The notes beneath the pieces were generated by a model. It had not been told where the DNA came from and made no database searches. It saw only the letters and a list, made by a program, of their open reading frames with translations. Below are positions 1 to 10,005 of a stretch of 64,000 bases of DNA, piece after piece. Made by a program: the position numbers and the translations under genes. Source of the stretch: Ampelomyces quisqualis (lineage: Eukaryota > Ascomycota > Dothideomycetes > Pleosporales > Phaeosphaeriaceae); the NCBI GenBank assembly GCA_018398575.1, contig JAGTXZ010000010.1, positions 1,798,001-1,862,000 of the forward strand, given 5' to 3'. Numbering within the stretch: position 1 is the stretch's first letter; every line of letters begins with the position of its first letter.

Positions 1-1
1 G

Positions 2-607
2 ACAGCCGGTGGCCGCAAGCGCAAAGTCCAAGCTGACCCCGCCTTTATCCAACGCGAAGCAAAGCGGCAAGCCGCCATCGCCGCAGACCAACTGAAAAAG
101 AGCATGGAAGCAGCGCGCCAAGTACCTGCCGGTACACCTACATGGACCGGGCAATTTGGCGAAGCCGGACGCCCCGAAGCTCGCGGCATGGGATCTTCCC
201 GTGGCGGTCGCGGAGGACGAGGAGGATCTCGGGGCGGCGGCGCACCCTCATCAACATCTATTCTATCCAACCTCGCCGCGCGACAAGGACGATTAAATAC
301 GACTTCTGGACCATTCTCCCGAAGCTTGACTCCCTCGTCATCAACAACAACGCCCCAATCGTTCCGCGGTAAGCGCATGCTCGAACTCATTCGCGACTTT
401 ATGATGACGCATGGCGGCGTGGTGCCTAGTCGCATGCTCGTCGACCACTTTGACCACTATTGCCGCACACAACCCGGTCGGAACGAAGAGTTCAAGGAGA
501 TGCTCAAGACGATTGCGACGCTAGAGAAGAACGGGAGTGCGCAGCGGGGAAGGTGGGTGTTGAAGGATGAGTGGAGGACGCCGAGGGCTGGCGCAAGGAG
601 ACAGTAA
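2..607 (+). CDS. RAD26: DNA repair/SWI2-SNF2 ATPase Rad26 (CSB/ERCC6 homologue), C-terminal end only
   Basis: This is the 3' part of an open frame that enters from the left edge of the window; its start lies outside. The visible 201 residues are the family's C-terminal tail. A basic linker leads to a TPTWTGQFGEAGRP-type segment, followed by a Gly/Arg-rich low-complexity stretch. A compact winged-helix-like end follows (IRDFMMTHGGVVPSRMLVDHF, then FKEMLKTIATLE and a final RGRWVLK). In CSB/Rad26 this end belongs to the region that supports transcription-coupled repair by RNA polymerase II-associated remodelling. The ATPase motor itself is not visible. It converges on the next gene on the minus strand. 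Confidence 0.85.
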   Translation, partial: TAGGRKRKVQADPAFIQREAKRQAAIAADQLKKSMEAARQVPAGTPTWTGQFGEAGRPEARGMGSSRGGRGGRGGSRGGGAPSSTSILSNLAARQGRLNTTSGPFSRSLTPSSSTTTPQSFRGKRMLELIRDFMMTHGGVVPSRMLVDHFDHYCRTQPGRNEEFKEMLKTIATLEKNGSAQRGRWVLKDEWRTPRAGARRQ

Positions 608-1302
608 GATGGCGTGCAGGAGGAGGCCATTTGCTAGCAATACAGTCATTTTAATCTTCCCCGGGCGGCATTTTCGCATAGGAGTTCGGAAAGGAAGGGA
701 AGGGAAGGGTAGATACCAAGTGCTGGCATGCGCTCTCCACGTTATTTACGAGAAAGAACATTGTGAGCTACATTGTAGCATTTCAATGAGATGTATACCG
801 TCTGGACTATTTACATATTGATAAAGTGAGACCATTTCTAATAGTACAGCCTTGCTGCCAAGCTCATGGCGACATCGCAATCGGGTTATCGCTCCTGCAG
901 CAGTACGGTGATCGATTCAAACGCGTCATCAGATTCTCCCATGTACATGCATTCATATTGATAATGCTACATGAACATCGTGACAAACAATCCAGCCTCC
1001 AAAGACTATTGGATCCTAGTCCCTCTTAGCCACCGAATTCGACCTCTTCTAGCGTAGATTATTACTGTGCATATTGCGTGCAGATGATGCTTCCAAATGT
1101 GGCCCAACGCCATGCTGTATTGTCCCAGAAATGATAGTAAAATCTTGCGCCGTTTCAGATTCGCCATTGCTAGCGCCGCCCCAGCGCTGCTCTCTTTTTA
1201 GATGGCATGAAAGGAGTGTAATATAGACAAGTATGAACTGTAAAGAAATGCCGTTCGTCGTGATTCGGGGAGAGTGTTGGGAGCCGTGTGCGCCATCGGA
1301 CA
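608..1302. other. Convergent intergenic region, no gene seen
   Basis: This stretch lies between the 3' end of RAD26 and the 3' end of the minus-strand DUF7137-type gene. It should hold both 3' UTRs. Open frames in it are short and show no family resemblance. Confidence 0.5.
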
Positions 1303-2247
1303 CTAAAACAGACCGAAGTTGTGGGCGAAGTAGAGGAGGGAGGCAACGGTGGTGCCGGAGGTGAAGAGGAGGACTTTAAGCGTCATTTTCTCAGACTGTG
1401 ACAAAGCACCGTTCTTCACACAGTTGGCGCACTGGAAGTCTGCGGTTTCGTTAGCAAGGCTTGAGTAACGTTGATATTTGACATGACTTACCAGTCCAAT
1501 TTACATATGGCTGCGATGTGTACATGCCAAAGGTGAATTGGCTGAACGTGCCAAGGTAGCCAGGCCGTGGCGCCGCAGTGACGCTAGATTCGGCATCGTA
1601 AATCAAGAGCGTGTACTTTTCAGTCAGGAATGGTGCCTGGCCATCTGGTGTGTTCTTGGTGTCCCAGATCACCTTGGTCTCCTGTGCGGAGATGTTGACG
1701 GCAATTGTGTATGTAGCTTGGTTTGCCGAGCACGAGGCTAGGACATCGATGGCGGAGGGGGTGACGGAGAGGGATGTGTAATTCCATGCAAAAGTGATGA
1801 AATCCTCGACTCGGTAGAATTGGTCGCCCGCAAAAACACCTGGCGTGACCATGGAGATGCCTCCAGCTGGTAACCGAGGATCGAAGCTAGTAGCTTTAGA
1901 CCTGCCTGTGGTTTTGGTACCCTGAGAGCCCGACGCCCTGGCTGAATCGGTTGTCTTGTTTTCATCATCATTGTTATTGTTGTCGCCGCTTTGTGTCGGG
2001 GTGGGCGAATCGGAGGTTTGTGGTGCTGAGCTCTGTCGTGCTTGTGATGATGCGTCGTTGTCTGTTTATCAAGTCAGTACACTTCTGACGAGTGCTTGCT
2101 GGGACGAGACGTACTGTTGTTGTCCTGTCGGCCCAGTAATATGTTCTTGGCGGCTTGTAGCCCGTGTATGTTGTCCAAAGCACCGGAGAATGCAGACGTG
2201 ACGGATGACATGGCCACAACGGCCGCGAGGAGCTGTGTTGGCCTCAT
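1303..2247 (-). CDS. DUF7137-type secreted or membrane-anchored fungal protein
   Basis: Three exons on the minus strand (2247-2115, 2061-1492, 1439-1303) close in frame to 279 aa. The introns are 53 and 52 bp, with GTACGT and GTAAGT donors and CAG acceptors. Residues 1-20 look like a signal peptide (MRPTQLLAAVVAMSSVTSAF). A Ser/Thr/Asn-rich low-complexity linker follows. The conserved domain begins near DPRLPAGGISMVTP and contains FAWNYTSLSVTPSAIDV and YTLLIYDAESSV. The C-terminus has a Cys pair (FQCANC) and a hydrophobic segment (LKVLLFTSGTTVASLLYF) that could anchor it. This matches my memory of the fungal DUF7137 family. No biochemical function is known to me. Confidence 0.75.
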
Positions 2248-3620
2248 CTCGAGTTTGTGTGTGTTTTGTGCGGCTTGGTGATGGGCTGGGTCGGAAGCTG
2301 CGAGCTTGTGTAAATGTTGCGCGGGAAGAGGGCGGGGAGACGAATCCGTGGGGGTTGGTAGTGCAACGAGAAGTTGGTGTTGCGTCGGGATGTCAACAAG
2401 GATGATTACGCGTTCGGAAAGGGCAACACAGGCGACTCGGGCTGAACTCCTACGTCGAAAACGAGCGACTGGCGAAGGAGAAGGGGGATTGGAAGGCGTT
2501 GAAGAGGACTCGGTAGCGATCGAGGGTTGATGGTGATGAGCTCGACGGGAAGCAGCTGGTGAAGGGAGGAAAACAGGGGGGGCGTCGGTGCGCTAGCTCC
2601 AACACATCCTCATTCGCCTCCTCGTCGGATCACTAGTCTATTAATATCCGGCCCCACTGCCATTCGGACCATGATCATGGATGGCAGCCTGGAATTTCAA
2701 CTCCAATATTATGCGTCCTCGACGTGTTCAAGAGAGTTTCTAGATCACTGCGACAACTGTGGTCGAATTCTGCTCTCAACACGCCTTCCGAATGCGACCA
2801 CCCTTTGAGCCTCCACTATACCGCATCCATCACACCCTCACGCAACCTCGTTAGCTTTGTTTGTCGTGTTATCATGAGAACGTCGTAACCATCTACCTGC
2901 TGCACAAGACACCAGCTTTTGGCTGGTTTTCGGCTACTCCGTACCTTGTCTTGAGACGGGCAAACCGTGTCATCATCGCCATGTGAACAGCAGTTACACG
3001 AGAGAGCTGGGTATTGCTGAAATACTGGAATATTTCTCCAGCCTCGTTCTTTGGACCCGAGTCCCACATATTCCAGACTTCAAAAGCAGAGCCCGGCGGA
3101 AACACGTAGCTGTCAGGCCTAACACATGTCGAATCCTGAGCTTCCCCGCAACCCCATTCCCGATTTCCATGAGGGGTTCCAAAACAGCGCGCACGCCTCA
3201 ACGCATCGCCAGCGCGATTAGACGTCACAAAGCTCATTCGATAGATTCCGCGCAGTCTGCTTCCTCTTCTTCCTTGTGCATACTTTTTCAGTGTCTTTTT
3301 TTCGGCTCTTGGCCCGCGAATAATCGGCGCTGAATATCTCATTGGAATTAGATCCAGGCATTGTCAGGGCGAATGTGCTCGTGCTTTCCTTTCTTGGCGT
3401 GCACTAGGTGCGGAAGAGCGGGCTTCTCCACCCGACCTGAAACGGATGGCTCCGATGTACGTCACGTGATGCCTTTGCTCTCCTATCCAGTGGGTATCTA
3501 CTCCGTATTTGAGGCTGTTCAACTGCAGGCACACCAGGTTCGATTCATAAACGCAAAACCTATCATCCCTGGACGGGCCAGTGATTTTCATCCCATGCAA
3601 CGGACAACGCACTCTGCACC
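2248..3620. other. Long intergenic region, no supported gene
   Basis: This stretch holds the promoter of the DUF7137-type gene. Opposing open frames of 116-149 codons near 2893-3342 overlap each other and have no recognisable family or splice logic. Two copies of the 9-mer TACTCCGTA lie here (2935-2943 and 3499-3507). The right end may contain unrecognisable remains of the 5' half of the SDR relic. Confidence 0.4.
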
Positions 3621-3995
3621 ATGATCAACGTAGCTTCTTCTGGCGCACTGAGCGTTCGCGCTGGAAGCAGCAGCTACCGAACTTCAAAGCTTGCTGTAGT
3701 GAGGTGGACTGAGACTATGCAGCTCGAGTACGGGGACAAGGGACTCTGAACCTTCTGTGTCAATCCTGGAGCTATCGAGACCAACATCACACAAGGTAGT
3801 ATTCCAGAGCAAGTTGGGAACAGGTTTCCTGATCGTTCTGACGATGCTGGCGACACAGTTGCGTGGCTAGCAGCCGAGCGCAGAGAATGGTTGGGCGGAA
3901 GATATCTAAGTTGTCCGTGGGATATGGAAGAGCTTATGAGCAGGGAGAAAGAAATCGTTCAAGGGGATAAGCTCAAGCTCTCCATGATGTTTTGA
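3621..3995 (+). pseudogene. Short-chain dehydrogenase/reductase (SDR) relic, 3' half with an in-frame stop
   Basis: Reading from 3621 gives an SDR C-terminal half. It begins with the catalytic Ser region (INVASSGALSVRAG) and the active-site YxxxK as YRTSK, then a segment ending DKGL. A TGA at 3747-3749 interrupts the frame. It resumes at once with CVNPGAIETN, the expected Pro-Gly segment after the last Rossmann strand. The end is the typical fungal tail (WLAAERREWLGGRYLSCPWD, then MEELMSREKEIVQGDKLK). The N-terminal NAD(P)-binding half with its TGxxxGxG motif is not visible upstream. The copy is therefore both truncated and stopped, and I call it a pseudogene. No intron within it would remove the stop cleanly. 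Confidence 0.75.
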
Positions 3996-4261
3996 GGACA
4001 GAGGAAAGGCAGAGGTGGGGCGGTGTGGCTTTCGTCACGGGTATTTGCGAGCGATGCTCGCCGTTCAAAGGAAACATGTTGAGAAACAGAATGGATAGAA
4101 TCAGTAAATATGCACTTGTTCAGTCCTGCACTTCAATGTGCATGTTGGGGTCTCCTTTTCAACGCCACGCTGATAATGCTCACTAGAATAGCACCCAATA
4201 TGTCTATGTCTGTCTGCCAGATTCAACGGTCAACCACCCCAATTCACCAGCACCAAAAAGA

Positions 4262-5675
4262 TCAGACATCTATGCCCTCGGCCCTCTTTCTGAAGCGTTC
4301 TCTCTTCTCTGCCTCCTCTGCGGGATCTCTGCCCATCGCCTCGATTACATCTACTCTCTGCTCTTCGTCCACCATATCAACCCTACCCGGTCGACGCGGC
4401 CGAATGCTCGTTTTCTGAATAATTGGGTAAAAGTACGCTGCTTTCTGCATATTGCCTTGCCTCAACTTGTCCACATTGTGTCGATCTGGGTCATGCAGCG
4501 CCAGAGCGACCACATCGCCGTAATTGTCAACCGTATCTCCAACCTGCGCACTAGTCTCGTACGTGCGGATGTTTTCAAACTTGAAGCTCTTGCGAATATT
4601 GCCGTCTTCGTCCTGTTCGGTGGTGTCGAAGTCGACGTAGGCCGGGTCCTCGGGGTCATTTGTGGTAAAGTTACGCTTGATGCCCGCAATTTTCGAGCGC
4701 GAAGGAGGCAGGAAGAATTCGAATTGGTAGCGAGGAATGGGCATGGAGGCGTTAGGGTTGGATCTGTGGGCTTCGCGTTCTTGCATGTAGGTTTCTTGGT
4801 CTTTGAGCGTTTGACCTGCGGGGCGGAGAAGTGCGACATCGAGGCGCGGGTCGTATGAGGGGTCGAGCGGATTGTTGATGGGTGGTGCCATGTATTTGAA
4901 GACCATGTATCCGCCGGTGTCGGGCGTGGCATCCCAGTCAGGGAGCAGGGGGTAGGAGTCGAGCAGTCTGAGGCTGGGGTTTCGTGGGTTCTTGGGGGCT
5001 TTCCAGGCGGCGCGCTCTTCAGGCGTGACCTCTGCGGCGCGCAAGTTCTCTGCATTGTCTTGTCCGTTATAGGCATCAGCTGGGTAGGCGATGTTGAAGG
5101 CTTTGACAATGTGCCGCGCAATGTTGATCGGGTCGTCGACGGAGGTATCACCACCTCTCCGCTTCTTGCGGATGCGCATTGTGTTGGACGAGCTACTAGA
5201 CTCGAACTTCATGCCGCCAGTGGTATGCGATGTGCTGTATTCTGTTCGTCGCAGGAAAGAGATGCCTGTTGCCGTGCTGCTGGTGCCCTTACCGAGCGCA
5301 TTGGGCGGGCGCATCAGGGCTCTGTCGGCCGCGCTCAGTGGCGGCGGGTGAGGCATAGCCTGGATAGCTGAGAGATGCGTTAGTTGCTGGTTGAGAGCGC
5401 GTTGTGTAGCTCCTCGCACCTGATTCATCTCCATCGAAAACTTTGGGAATACCAACCAGGTCGATTGGCATTCCCAACTCAGCGTCCGCCTCGATGTTCT
5501 GGGGCTGCTCTCGCGCCAGTCTAGAAGCAAAGCCGGCAGAGGTGTATTGTCCGCTTGAAAGACCAGTGTTGGGAATGTCGAGAAGTTTGGGAGGGCATGG
5601 TGGTGGAGGAAGCGCGTTCGAGTAGCGGATCTTCGCAATGTAGTCCTGATGGACTACAGGTCTTCCGGCGCTCAT
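4262..5675 (-). CDS. PAF1: RNA polymerase II-associated factor 1 (Paf1 complex subunit)
   Basis: Two exons (5675-5420 and 5367-4262) join in phase across a 52-bp intron with a GTGCGA donor and CAG acceptor, giving 453 aa. Paf1 is the scaffold subunit of the PAF complex, which travels with RNA polymerase II and supports H2B ubiquitination and H3K4/K36 methylation. The N-terminus carries the conserved QDYIAKIRYSNALPPPPCPP and PGCD-like acidic segment (IPNTGLSSGQYTS, then GMPIDLVGIPKVFDGDES). The centre has WKAPKNPRNPSLRLLDSYPL, and the C-terminal half has the YQFEFFLPP region. The C-terminus is charged. It is followed 536 bp downstream by the co-oriented ERG25. Confidence 0.93.
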
Positions 5676-6211
5676 CTTATCGTTGCGAGAGCTGTTGCGA
5701 CTTGTCTTGGTGGGCTTTACTCGGTTTGGCGTTGGTCAAAGAAAGGTGCAGGAGAGCTCGAGATATGCCGACGCGCCGGAAAATCGATTCACCTTCACCG
5801 CGCCAAGACCTAGGAGCATCCAGCCATCATCTCACCTAGACCCCAAAAGTCTTTGGAGCCATTCCCAAGCGTATTGGGGCTAGAACTCATGGAGGTACAT
5901 CACTCAAGGTAGCAGGATGCGCCATTGCAATGGAACGATCGTGATGCATATTAAGTATAATAGTCTATCTATAGGAGCCCTCCGATATGTACAATCCGTC
6001 CTCTGCCGCCCATTACCAGGATTCAGAGGTTCTAATGCTCCGTCAAAGAGCATTTCTGGCATAACGTTCTATCAAACGCCGATCCCAGATCAACGCAAAA
6101 ATCGCCGCTCACAGCACCAATCGTACATGACGGCTAAAACCATCTTACGCACCACAAACTCGCAACTCGGGACATGTGTTTCATCCATGCCAAGTGCAAA
6201 GTGCCGGGCCG
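5676..6211. other. Intergenic: PAF1 promoter and ERG25 3' region
   Basis: No coding signal is seen in this stretch. It should contain the PAF1 promoter on the minus strand and the ERG25 3' UTR. Confidence 0.5.
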
Positions 6212-7223
6212 TTACTGCGCCTTTCTGGCCTTGGCAAGCTTCTTTTCCCTCCTCCTCTTGGAGGCTTCGGCCCCGGCCTCGGTGTCCAGGACAAAGTCCC
6301 ACCACCTGAAGCTGCTGGCGTAGTTTCCGAGGAACTTCTCGTGGTGCACATCGTGGTGCTCAGCGCCAGCCCAGAAGGGGAGGAAGTGGTGCAGACTCCA
6401 AGGGAACTCGTAGCCGCTGTGTGCGTCGATGGCCTGGAAAAGACGAAGCGAGATCCAAGCATACATGGTCAGGATGTGAAGATCCTTGGTGATGGCACAC
6501 CAGAGGATGGGGCAAAAGACCGTGCCAAAGCCCAAAACCATGACCTCGATGGGAGATGCATACTCGGCAGCGAGACCAAAGGGAGCTGAGTATTGGTGAT
6601 GAATCTTGTGGATGTTCTTGTATAGGAATGAGCTAGCGTGCATCATGCGATGCATCCAGTAGTGCCAGGCGTCCTCGAGAACGAAAAAGACGGCGATCTG
6701 GTAGGCCATCTTCCATATGCTGGGGAAGGGTACGGAGGTCTGGAGGCCAAAGTACTGGCACATGGGGTGGAACAGCCAAATCTGAGGAAGTTCGACGGTG
6801 AAGTGGGAGAGGAGGACGAGCAGAGCGCATTGAGTCTGTTCCCATGCGGTGGGGATTTTGTGCTGCAGGCGGTCAACATTCGCAGCTAGCACCGGGAAGT
6901 CGTCTGAACATACCTGCTGGATCTTGTACTTCCTGAAGTACGGAATGGTGTCGATTATGACCCAGGGCAACGATCGTCCATAGTAGAGGGTTTCGTGCAT
7001 GACAAAGGACATGATGCCCGTGGCCAAGACATCGTTGCCCATCCAGGTGTACCACGCAAGCCACATCTTTTCAAGGTAGTTGAGCTGGACATTGTACTTG
7101 GAGATTTCCTCGAAGGAGCCCCAGTAGGTATCCTGCGCCATTGGCGTCAGGACCGAAGTTCCGTTCCTGAGAGGGCTGTCAGTACACGGCGAATCGAAGG
7201 CCGGGGTTTGCCGCAACATACAT
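6212..7223 (-). CDS. ERG25: C-4 methylsterol oxidase (ergosterol biosynthesis)
   Basis: The enzyme oxidises the C-4 methyl group of 4,4-dimethylzymosterol in the ER membrane. Three exons (7223-7222, 7166-6914, 6862-6212) give 301 aa, the usual family length. The three di-iron histidine boxes are intact: HYWMH (about 152-156), HKIHH (170-174) and HHDVHH (254-259). Hydrophobic segments lie between them. The 51-bp intron at 6863-6913 is in frame without a stop, so the gene reads through if unspliced. The start is unusual. The best N-terminus (MNGTSVLTPM) needs the ATG to be split, AT at 7223-7222 and G at 7166, across a 55-bp GTATGT...CAG intron. The fallback start is Met10 in exon 2, with that intron in the 5' UTR. 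The AT-rich island begins only about 200 bp upstream. Confidence 0.92.
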
Positions 7224-7425
7224 TTTGGCGATAACAAAGAAAGCAAAATAGTGTTGCACCAGCACGAGGTGGGTGAAGGAAGGACTGCAGGAGGAGTGGT
7301 GCAGGACAAGTGCGGCGCAGCGCAGAGGGTGGAAGAAGGCGCAAAGGAGGCAAATTAAACTGGAGATGTTGACTGCAGATCGACCGCACCACTTTGTCGA
7401 CCTGTGTTCCGGGCAGGATGGCGGT
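7224..7425. promoter_or_regulatory. ERG25: ERG25 upstream region, truncated by the AT-rich island
   Basis: About 200 bp of normal-composition DNA remain between the inferred ERG25 start and the abrupt AT-rich boundary near 7426. A CT-rich stretch on the minus strand (about 7260-7390) looks like a fungal leader or core promoter. Any distal sterol-response elements would have been displaced about 5.8 kb by the island. That consequence is an inference. Confidence 0.45.
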
Positions 7426-7595
7426 TTACTAAGTAATTACTTAGTAAATTACTATTTACTATATAGTGATACTACAATAGGCTTAGTGGATAGTAATTAC
7501 TATATAGTAATTACTATATAGTAACTTACTAGTAGTAAATTACTATATAGTAAATAGTAAATTACTAAGTAATTACTATTAGTAACTTATACACG
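7426..7595. repeat. Left terminal array of AGTAATTACT-type palindromes
   Basis: About ten overlapping copies of TAGTAATTACTA, TAGTAAATTACTA and TATATAGTAA variants fill the first 170 bp of the island. Many are perfect palindromes. A similar array sits at the other edge (13090-13252). Such subterminal motif arrays are typical binding platforms for hAT transposases, but the function here is inferred. Confidence 0.6.
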
Positions 7596-7846
7596 TATAG
7601 AGTATCTTTTAAAGAGTAAGAAGATAAATATTATATAGTAAAAGCTATAATATAAAAGTGTATATACTATATATAGATAGTCTATAGTTAACAGTATATA
7701 CTTTTTAGAATACTATAATTATTAGTACTATAAAAATAATTTACAGTAGTAAATAAGTACCTAACTAGGGTAATTAGTTTCTCTTTAATAGCTTAGGCAA
7801 TATTAGTGCTAGAAAGATTTTTAGTAGGCTATTCTATAGCTCTACA

Positions 7847-8010
7847 TTAGGGCTACGCACAGACGCAAAAATTACCTAAAACGGACTAGTATTCGCTAAG
7901 ATAACGCTAAAATAACAAGTGGGTACCCTAACCTAACAGTTAACCCAATTAGTGGGTTGCCCCATAACTTCGTTAATACTAGTCCAAATTGGGAAATTTT
8001 TAAACAGTTA
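7847..8010. repeat. Less AT-rich structured block with an 11-bp inverted repeat and hAT-terminus-like sequence
   Basis: This is a distinctly GC-richer patch inside the island. It begins TAGGGCTACGCACAGACGC, which resembles the conserved terminal sequence of some hAT elements. A perfect inverted repeat follows, GGACTAGTATT (7883-7893) and AATACTAGTCC (7975-7985). Between its arms are two near copies of AGTGGGT(A/T)(C/G)CC. I found no inverted partner of the TAGGGC terminus on the right side, so it may be one end of an older or truncated element. Confidence 0.4.
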
Positions 8011-8674
8011 TAAGGCGGCTATTCAGATCTATAAAATTGTAATAGAAAACTAAGCCTTAAATCTACTAGATTTAAAAGTAGAGACAACCTATTTACTAGC
8101 CTAAGAAATATAGATATTAGAGATAGATTATTAAAGTACTTTTCTTTTTATATCTTATAACTCTAAAGCTTTTTAATACTCTTTTTCTACTATATTTATT
8201 AGGTTATACAAGAAATATATATATAATTAAATAGTTATATATAGCTAAAGTTAAACTATACCTAGCTTATATATTAAGATTAGTTTTCTTCTAAATCTAT
8301 ACTTAGGTTATCTTATAACTATACTAATACTAGTCTAAGTTAAGTAACTTCTAAGTTACTAGAAAGAAAAAATCTAGGTATATAATCCTATATTATAAAG
8401 CTAAGCTATATCTATACTAAATATTAAAGTAGAAGTAACTTATTTACTACTCTAATAAAAATATATATAAGACACGTCTATATTTTTTTAAATACCTTAT
8501 ATAGTAGATAGTTAAACTTTATATTTACTTATTACTTAAATAATAGTATAGAATATAGTTACTAAATTTAGAATAATACTTATAATGTATAGAAATACCT
8601 ATAGCTTAATATTATTACTCTAATATATTTCTATATACAGAAAATATCCAGTAAAAGTATATAGATATTACTAT
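8011..8674. other. AT-rich non-coding stretch downstream of the island's minus-strand gene
   Basis: All six frames are closed by stops and I see no residual protein signal. This is probably the 3' flank of the 215-aa gene and element non-coding DNA. Confidence 0.5.
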
Positions 8675-9424
8675 TTACTCGCGCTTAAGTTTAGAACTAA
8701 TATAATCTAAAGGTACTAGATTAAGATCTAGATAGTCTTGATATAGATCTAGACCTCTAAGATCTTTAAAAACTTCTAGTTCTTCTTTAGAATAGAAGAT
8801 AGTATTATAGAAGTTAAGATTATTAATATAATATAAATCTATAGTTATAAAGTAAGCCTTAGTCTCTAGAAAGCAAGACTCTTCTATAATAGAAGCTTTA
8901 ATCTTATCTATCTCTTGAGGAGTATATAAGAGTTTAGAATAAAAGCTTCTAATTAGATCTATTATTAATTAGTAAATACTTAGAATTAGAATAAGAACTA
9001 CTTACTATAGTCTTTAAAAATAATACTAGTCTTAATAAGATAAAGATTAATCTCTTGTAACGTTTTGTATAGATTAGAATCTAGACTAGTATCTTCTAAA
9101 ATAAAAAGATACTCTAGATCTATTTTAGCTTTATGTAAGAGATCTAAAGAACGTTAGTAAAGTAGATAAATAAAGTAATAATCTAAGAAGAAACTTACTT
9201 AAAGTAGAGCGATATCTAGTACTATTATAGTACGCAAGCCTTTTTAGATAATAGACTATTCTTAGTGTATTTAAATAGTCTATAATAGTAGAAGAGTCTT
9301 GCAAATTAAGTCTATTATAGTTATTAATTATAGCTCTAAGAGTAGAGTCTAAGCGAGTAGACTTAACTATAGAGCTATTATTAATATTAGAAGAGATAAA
9401 GTAGGCTTTAGTAAGCGTAGGCAT
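8675..9424 (-). CDS. Uncharacterised 215-aa protein encoded in the hAT island, three exons, divergent from the transposase
   Basis: Three minus-strand exons join in frame: 9424-9199, 9143-9006 and 8958-8675. The introns are 55 bp (9144-9198) and 47 bp (8959-9005). Both have GTAAGT donors, an ACTAA-type branch point and a TAG acceptor, both sit in phase 1, and the total is exactly 216 codons with the stop. The protein starts MPTLTKAYFISSN, contains STRLDSTLRAIINNYNRL and DTSLDSNLYKTLQEINLYL, and ends near PLDYISSKLKRE. It looks mostly helical, with no signal peptide, zinc finger or catalytic motif that I recognise. An in-frame upstream Met at 9520 would extend it into the inverted repeat with a Leu-rich stretch; I prefer 9424. 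Codon use is as AT-biased as in the transposase. It could be an accessory transposition protein or captured cargo. Its function is unknown. Confidence 0.7.
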
Positions 9425-9431
9425 CTTTAAA

Positions 9432-9939
9432 AGATAATAGAAGAGAGGAGGTAGTAGTAGTAGTAGGCTTAGAAGAAGTCTTTGAGTTGTCTTGTTTGAA
9501 CTCTTAGAGAGAGAAAGCAAGTACTTAAATACTTAGCTTTTAGTTCTAGAGCCTTCTATTATATTAGTAATATAGAATATACTAGAATCTTAATTTGTAA
9601 GCATTAGTAATAGAAACGTCTTAGATCTGCTTAGAAATCTAGTATTAGTAATAAAGACTAGTCTAGAAGCTTCTAGTAGAAGTAACTAGAAATAGCTAGA
9701 AGCTTCTAGACTAGTCTTTATTACTAATACTAGATTTCTAAGCAGATCTAAGACGTTTCTATTACTAATGCTTACAAATTAAGATTCTAGTATATTCTAT
9801 ATTACTAATATAATAGAAGGCTCTAGAACTAAAAGCTAAGTATTTAAGTACTTGCTTTCTCTCTCTAAGAGTTCGAACAAGACAACTCAAAGACTCCTTC
9901 TAAGTCTACTACTACTACCTTCTCTCTTCTATATCTTTA
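9432..9939. repeat. Long inverted repeat, two arms of about 245 bp with a 19-bp spacer
   Basis: The left arm (about 9432-9676) is the reverse complement of the right arm (about 9696-9939), with the axis at about 9686. Differences are few and mostly C/T or G/A, for example TTTGAA against TTCGAA, plus short indels. The inner ends are both CTAGAAGCTTCTAG. The two arms face opposite genes, so each gene has a copy of the same upstream sequence. A transcript across it would form a long hairpin. Confidence 0.9.
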
Positions 9940-10005
9940 TACTATATACTCTATATTCTAGAATATTCTAGCTTAAAAATCTACTATTACTAAGTAGAAA
10001 CTACT

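Noticed and set aside
2893..3342. Hypothetical protein of 149 codons on minus, with a 116-codon frame opposite
   Set aside because: The frames overlap on opposite strands, have no recognisable domain and no splice support. Length alone is not enough in 50% GC DNA.
3530..3550. tRNA B-box-like GGTTCGATTC
   Set aside because: No A-box, stems or terminator could be arranged around it.
7921..7950. Telomere-like repeat (CCCTAACCTAAC)
   Set aside because: It is fewer than two degenerate units, embedded in the structured patch of the island. It is not a telomeric array.
9131..9520. A single minus-strand open frame of 129 codons read as a Leu-rich membrane protein
   Set aside because: Its C-terminal part is intron sequence of the spliced 215-aa gene and its N-terminal part lies in the inverted repeat. 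The spliced model explains it better.
9432..9939. CRISPR-like or rRNA-like structure suggested by the repeated palindromes
   Set aside because: There is only one long inverted repeat and no spacer periodicity, and this is eukaryotic nuclear DNA.
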